A stretch of 8,276 bases of DNA from Phycisphaeraceae bacterium (GTDB lineage Bacteria > Planctomycetota > Phycisphaerae > Phycisphaerales > UBA1924). The translations under genes were made by a program, and so were the position numbers. The stretch covers positions 1 to 8,276 of the forward strand of contig WUAK01000121.1 in NCBI GenBank assembly GCA_009827205.1, read 5' to 3'. Below the pieces are notes generated by a model. The model saw only the letters and a program-made list of their open reading frames with translations, ran no database searches and had not been told where the DNA came from. Shown here one piece after another: positions 6,664 to 8,276 of the stretch (its first letter is position 1; every line of letters starts with the position of its first letter).

Positions 6664-8276
6664 ATGAAGCTTCGAATCGTATCAGGATTGCTCGCGTGCA
6701 CAGGAATGACCGGCGCGCTGGCCGCCCAGCCCCTCGAGATGCGCGACGACGTCGTGACAGGAACCCTCGACAACGGGCTGACCTACATCGTCAAGGAACA
6801 CGCCAACCCTCCAGGTCGTAGCGCGCTCTACCTGCATATCTCTTCGGGCTCTCTCAACGAGACCGACGAGATCCGCGGCATCAGCCACTTCCTCGAGCAC
6901 ATGGCGTTCAACGGCTCAGAGAACTTCGCGCCGGGCGAGCTGATCCCGTTCTTCGAGTCGATCGGACTCACGTTCGGCAGGCACCAGAACGCCTTCACCA
7001 GCTTCGATCAGACAACCTACATCCTCGAACTGCCCGACGCAGAGACGGACACGATCGACAAGGCGATGCTCTTCTTCAGCGACGTCGCGTTCGGCCTGAG
7101 CCTGCTCGAGGATGAGATCGAGGAAGAGCGGGGCGTGATCCTCGAAGAGAAACGCACCCGCCTTGGCCCGCAGCAGCGCGTGCAGGAAGAATTCTTCAAG
7201 CAGATCGCGCCGGGGTCGACGTTCGGCGAGCGGCTGCCCATCGGTGTGGAAGAGACGATCAACGGCGTGCAGCGCGAGGACTTTGCGCAGTACGTCGACA
7301 CATGGTACGTCCCGAGCAACATGACACTGATCGTCGTTGCCGACGCGGACTCGGACGTGGTCGTCGAACAGATCGAAGACCACTTCGATCGTGGCGAGTT
7401 CGTCGAGCGCCCCGAGGATCTGGACATCAACCTGACCCCCTACGACACGATGCGGGCAGTTGTGATCACCGATCCCGAGCTCACAGAATCGGCTGTACAG
7501 ATCGTCAGCATCCGCGACCCGCTTCCCCCCGTCACGACGAAGGAGCGGATGCGCGAGAGCCTGATCGAGAGCCTCGCCTCGAGCGTTTTTAACCGAAGGC
7601 TCCGAAGCAAGATCAACGAGGGCGAGATGAACATGCTCTCGGGCTCGGCGTTCATGTCCGACCTCTTCGGCGCCGTCCGCGTGAGTATGCTCAGCGCCGA
7701 CGGCAGGCCCGACCAGTGGGGCGACCTGCTCGAAGAATCCGCACGCGAACTCCGACGGGCACGCCTGCACGGGTTCTCGAGCCGGGAGATCGACGACGCG
7801 CGCAAGGCGGTCATCGCGCTCGCAGAGCGTTCGGCAGAATCCGAGGCGACACTGCCCGCGCGTGCGATCCTTGGTTCCATCAACAGCGATGTGGCGGGCG
7901 GCGCGACCGTGCTCTCGGCACAACAGATCCTTGAACTCACACAGGAACTGATCCCCTCGATCACAGAAGAAGAGGTCAGCGAACGCTTCGGGGAGCTTTA
8001 CGACGACGAAAACGTCACGGTCTTCCTGACCGCGCCGGATTCGATCGACGTGCCGAGCGATGAAGAGCTGCTGGCGATGTCGCGCGATGCTCTTTCCGTG
8101 ACGCCCGATGCCGATGTTGAGAGCGAGCGCCCGACCGAGCTTTTGGCTGAGCTGCCCGCGCCGGGCAAGGTCGTTGAGATCACCAAGCACGAGTCAACCG
8201 ATGTGTTGTCCGCGTGGCTTGACAACGGCGTCCGCGTCCACCACCGCGAGATGGACTACCGCAAGGACAGCGCTTC
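6664..8276 (+). CDS. Exported M16 family zinc metalloprotease (PqqL-like), N-terminal part
   Basis: Partial gene: 537 codons are visible and the frame is open at the window end. M16 enzymes are clamshell zinc peptidases that cut extended peptides; exported members act in the periplasm or cell envelope. Residues 1-21 form a signal peptide (K2 and R4, hydrophobic core, ALAA before QP), with likely cleavage after ALA or ALAA. The inverted zinc motif HFLEH is at 75-79 (H75, E78 catalytic base, H79). The third ligand is E155 in EEERGVILEE, 76 residues after H79, which is the family spacing. DNGLTYIVKEH (36-46) is the usual first strand, and HQNAFTSFDQTTYIL is the conserved strand pair after the zinc site. 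WYVPSNMTLIVVAD starts the second domain of the first half. Near the end, LDNGVRVHHREMDYRKD repeats the opening strand, showing a second half begins, so the whole protein is probably about 900 residues. The zinc site is intact, so an active enzyme is expected. Confidence 0.93.
   Translation, partial: MKLRIVSGLLACTGMTGALAAQPLEMRDDVVTGTLDNGLTYIVKEHANPPGRSALYLHISSGSLNETDEIRGISHFLEHMAFNGSENFAPGELIPFFESIGLTFGRHQNAFTSFDQTTYILELPDAETDTIDKAMLFFSDVAFGLSLLEDEIEEERGVILEEKRTRLGPQQRVQEEFFKQIAPGSTFGERLPIGVEETINGVQREDFAQYVDTWYVPSNMTLIVVADADSDVVVEQIEDHFDRGEFVERPEDLDINLTPYDTMRAVVITDPELTESAVQIVSIRDPLPPVTTKERMRESLIESLASSVFNRRLRSKINEGEMNMLSGSAFMSDLFGAVRVSMLSADGRPDQWGDLLEESARELRRARLHGFSSREIDDARKAVIALAERSAESEATLPARAILGSINSDVAGGATVLSAQQILELTQELIPSITEEEVSERFGELYDDENVTVFLTAPDSIDVPSDEELLAMSRDALSVTPDADVESERPTELLAELPAPGKVVEITKHESTDVLSAWLDNGVRVHHREMDYRKDSA

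Noticed and set aside
6664..6702. LLAC near the N-terminus of the M16 protease as a lipobox
   Set aside because: Cysteine at residue 12 leaves too short a hydrophobic stretch, Leu at -2 is unusual, and a normal signal peptidase I site (ALA/ALAA before QP) follows.
6916..8190. Long open frame on the minus strand (424 codons)
   Set aside because: It lies wholly inside the M16 protease gene, whose zinc site and signal peptide are intact. The antisense translation has no recognisable domain and is a by-product of GC-rich codon bias.
1..8276. CRISPR arrays, tandem repeats, insertion sequence ends, tRNA genes
   Set aside because: Reading both strands by eye I found no spaced direct repeats, no transposase-like gene and no cloverleaf-like sequence.

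Overview
The window is GC-rich, gene-dense bacterial chromosome, with codons ending mostly in G or C. Gene content and protein style (an exported M16 protease, small proteins of unknown family, rsmD directly followed by a helicase-nuclease, few clear Shine-Dalgarno sites) would fit a planctomycete of the Phycisphaerae type. That placement is an impression, not proven by a marker. I see no tRNA, rRNA, CRISPR array, insertion sequence, prophage gene or attachment site.

Layout, left to right. (1) 1-872, plus strand: the C-terminal part of a flavoprotein whose active-site blocks match eukaryotic-type UDP-galactopyranose mutase. Its FAD-binding N-terminus lies outside the window. (2) 876-1538, minus strand: a small exported or lipid-anchored protein with TPR-like helices. 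It converges on gene 1 with only 3 bases between the stop codons. (3) 1545-1813: a divergent intergenic region, probably holding the promoters of genes 2 and 4. (4) 1814-2515, plus: a 233-residue soluble protein of unrecognised family. (5) 2558-3220, plus: rsmD, the 16S rRNA G966 N2-methyltransferase. (6) 3213-6557, plus: a 1114-residue UvrD/PcrA-type helicase fused to a RecB-like PD-(D/E)XK nuclease, overlapping rsmD by 8 bases. (7) 6664 to the window end, plus: an exported M16 zinc protease of the long two-half (PqqL-like) type, cut by the window edge as its second half begins.

Genes 4-6 are closely packed on one strand (42-base gap, then an 8-base overlap) and probably form one transcription unit joining an unknown protein, ribosome modification and DNA break processing. 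The protease has its own good ribosome binding site after a 106-base gap and may be transcribed separately. Nothing here amounts to a clearly new system. The points most worth a second look are the 2+2 cysteine arrangement around the nuclease domain of gene 6, the eukaryotic-type mutase signature in gene 1, and the unidentified protein of gene 4.
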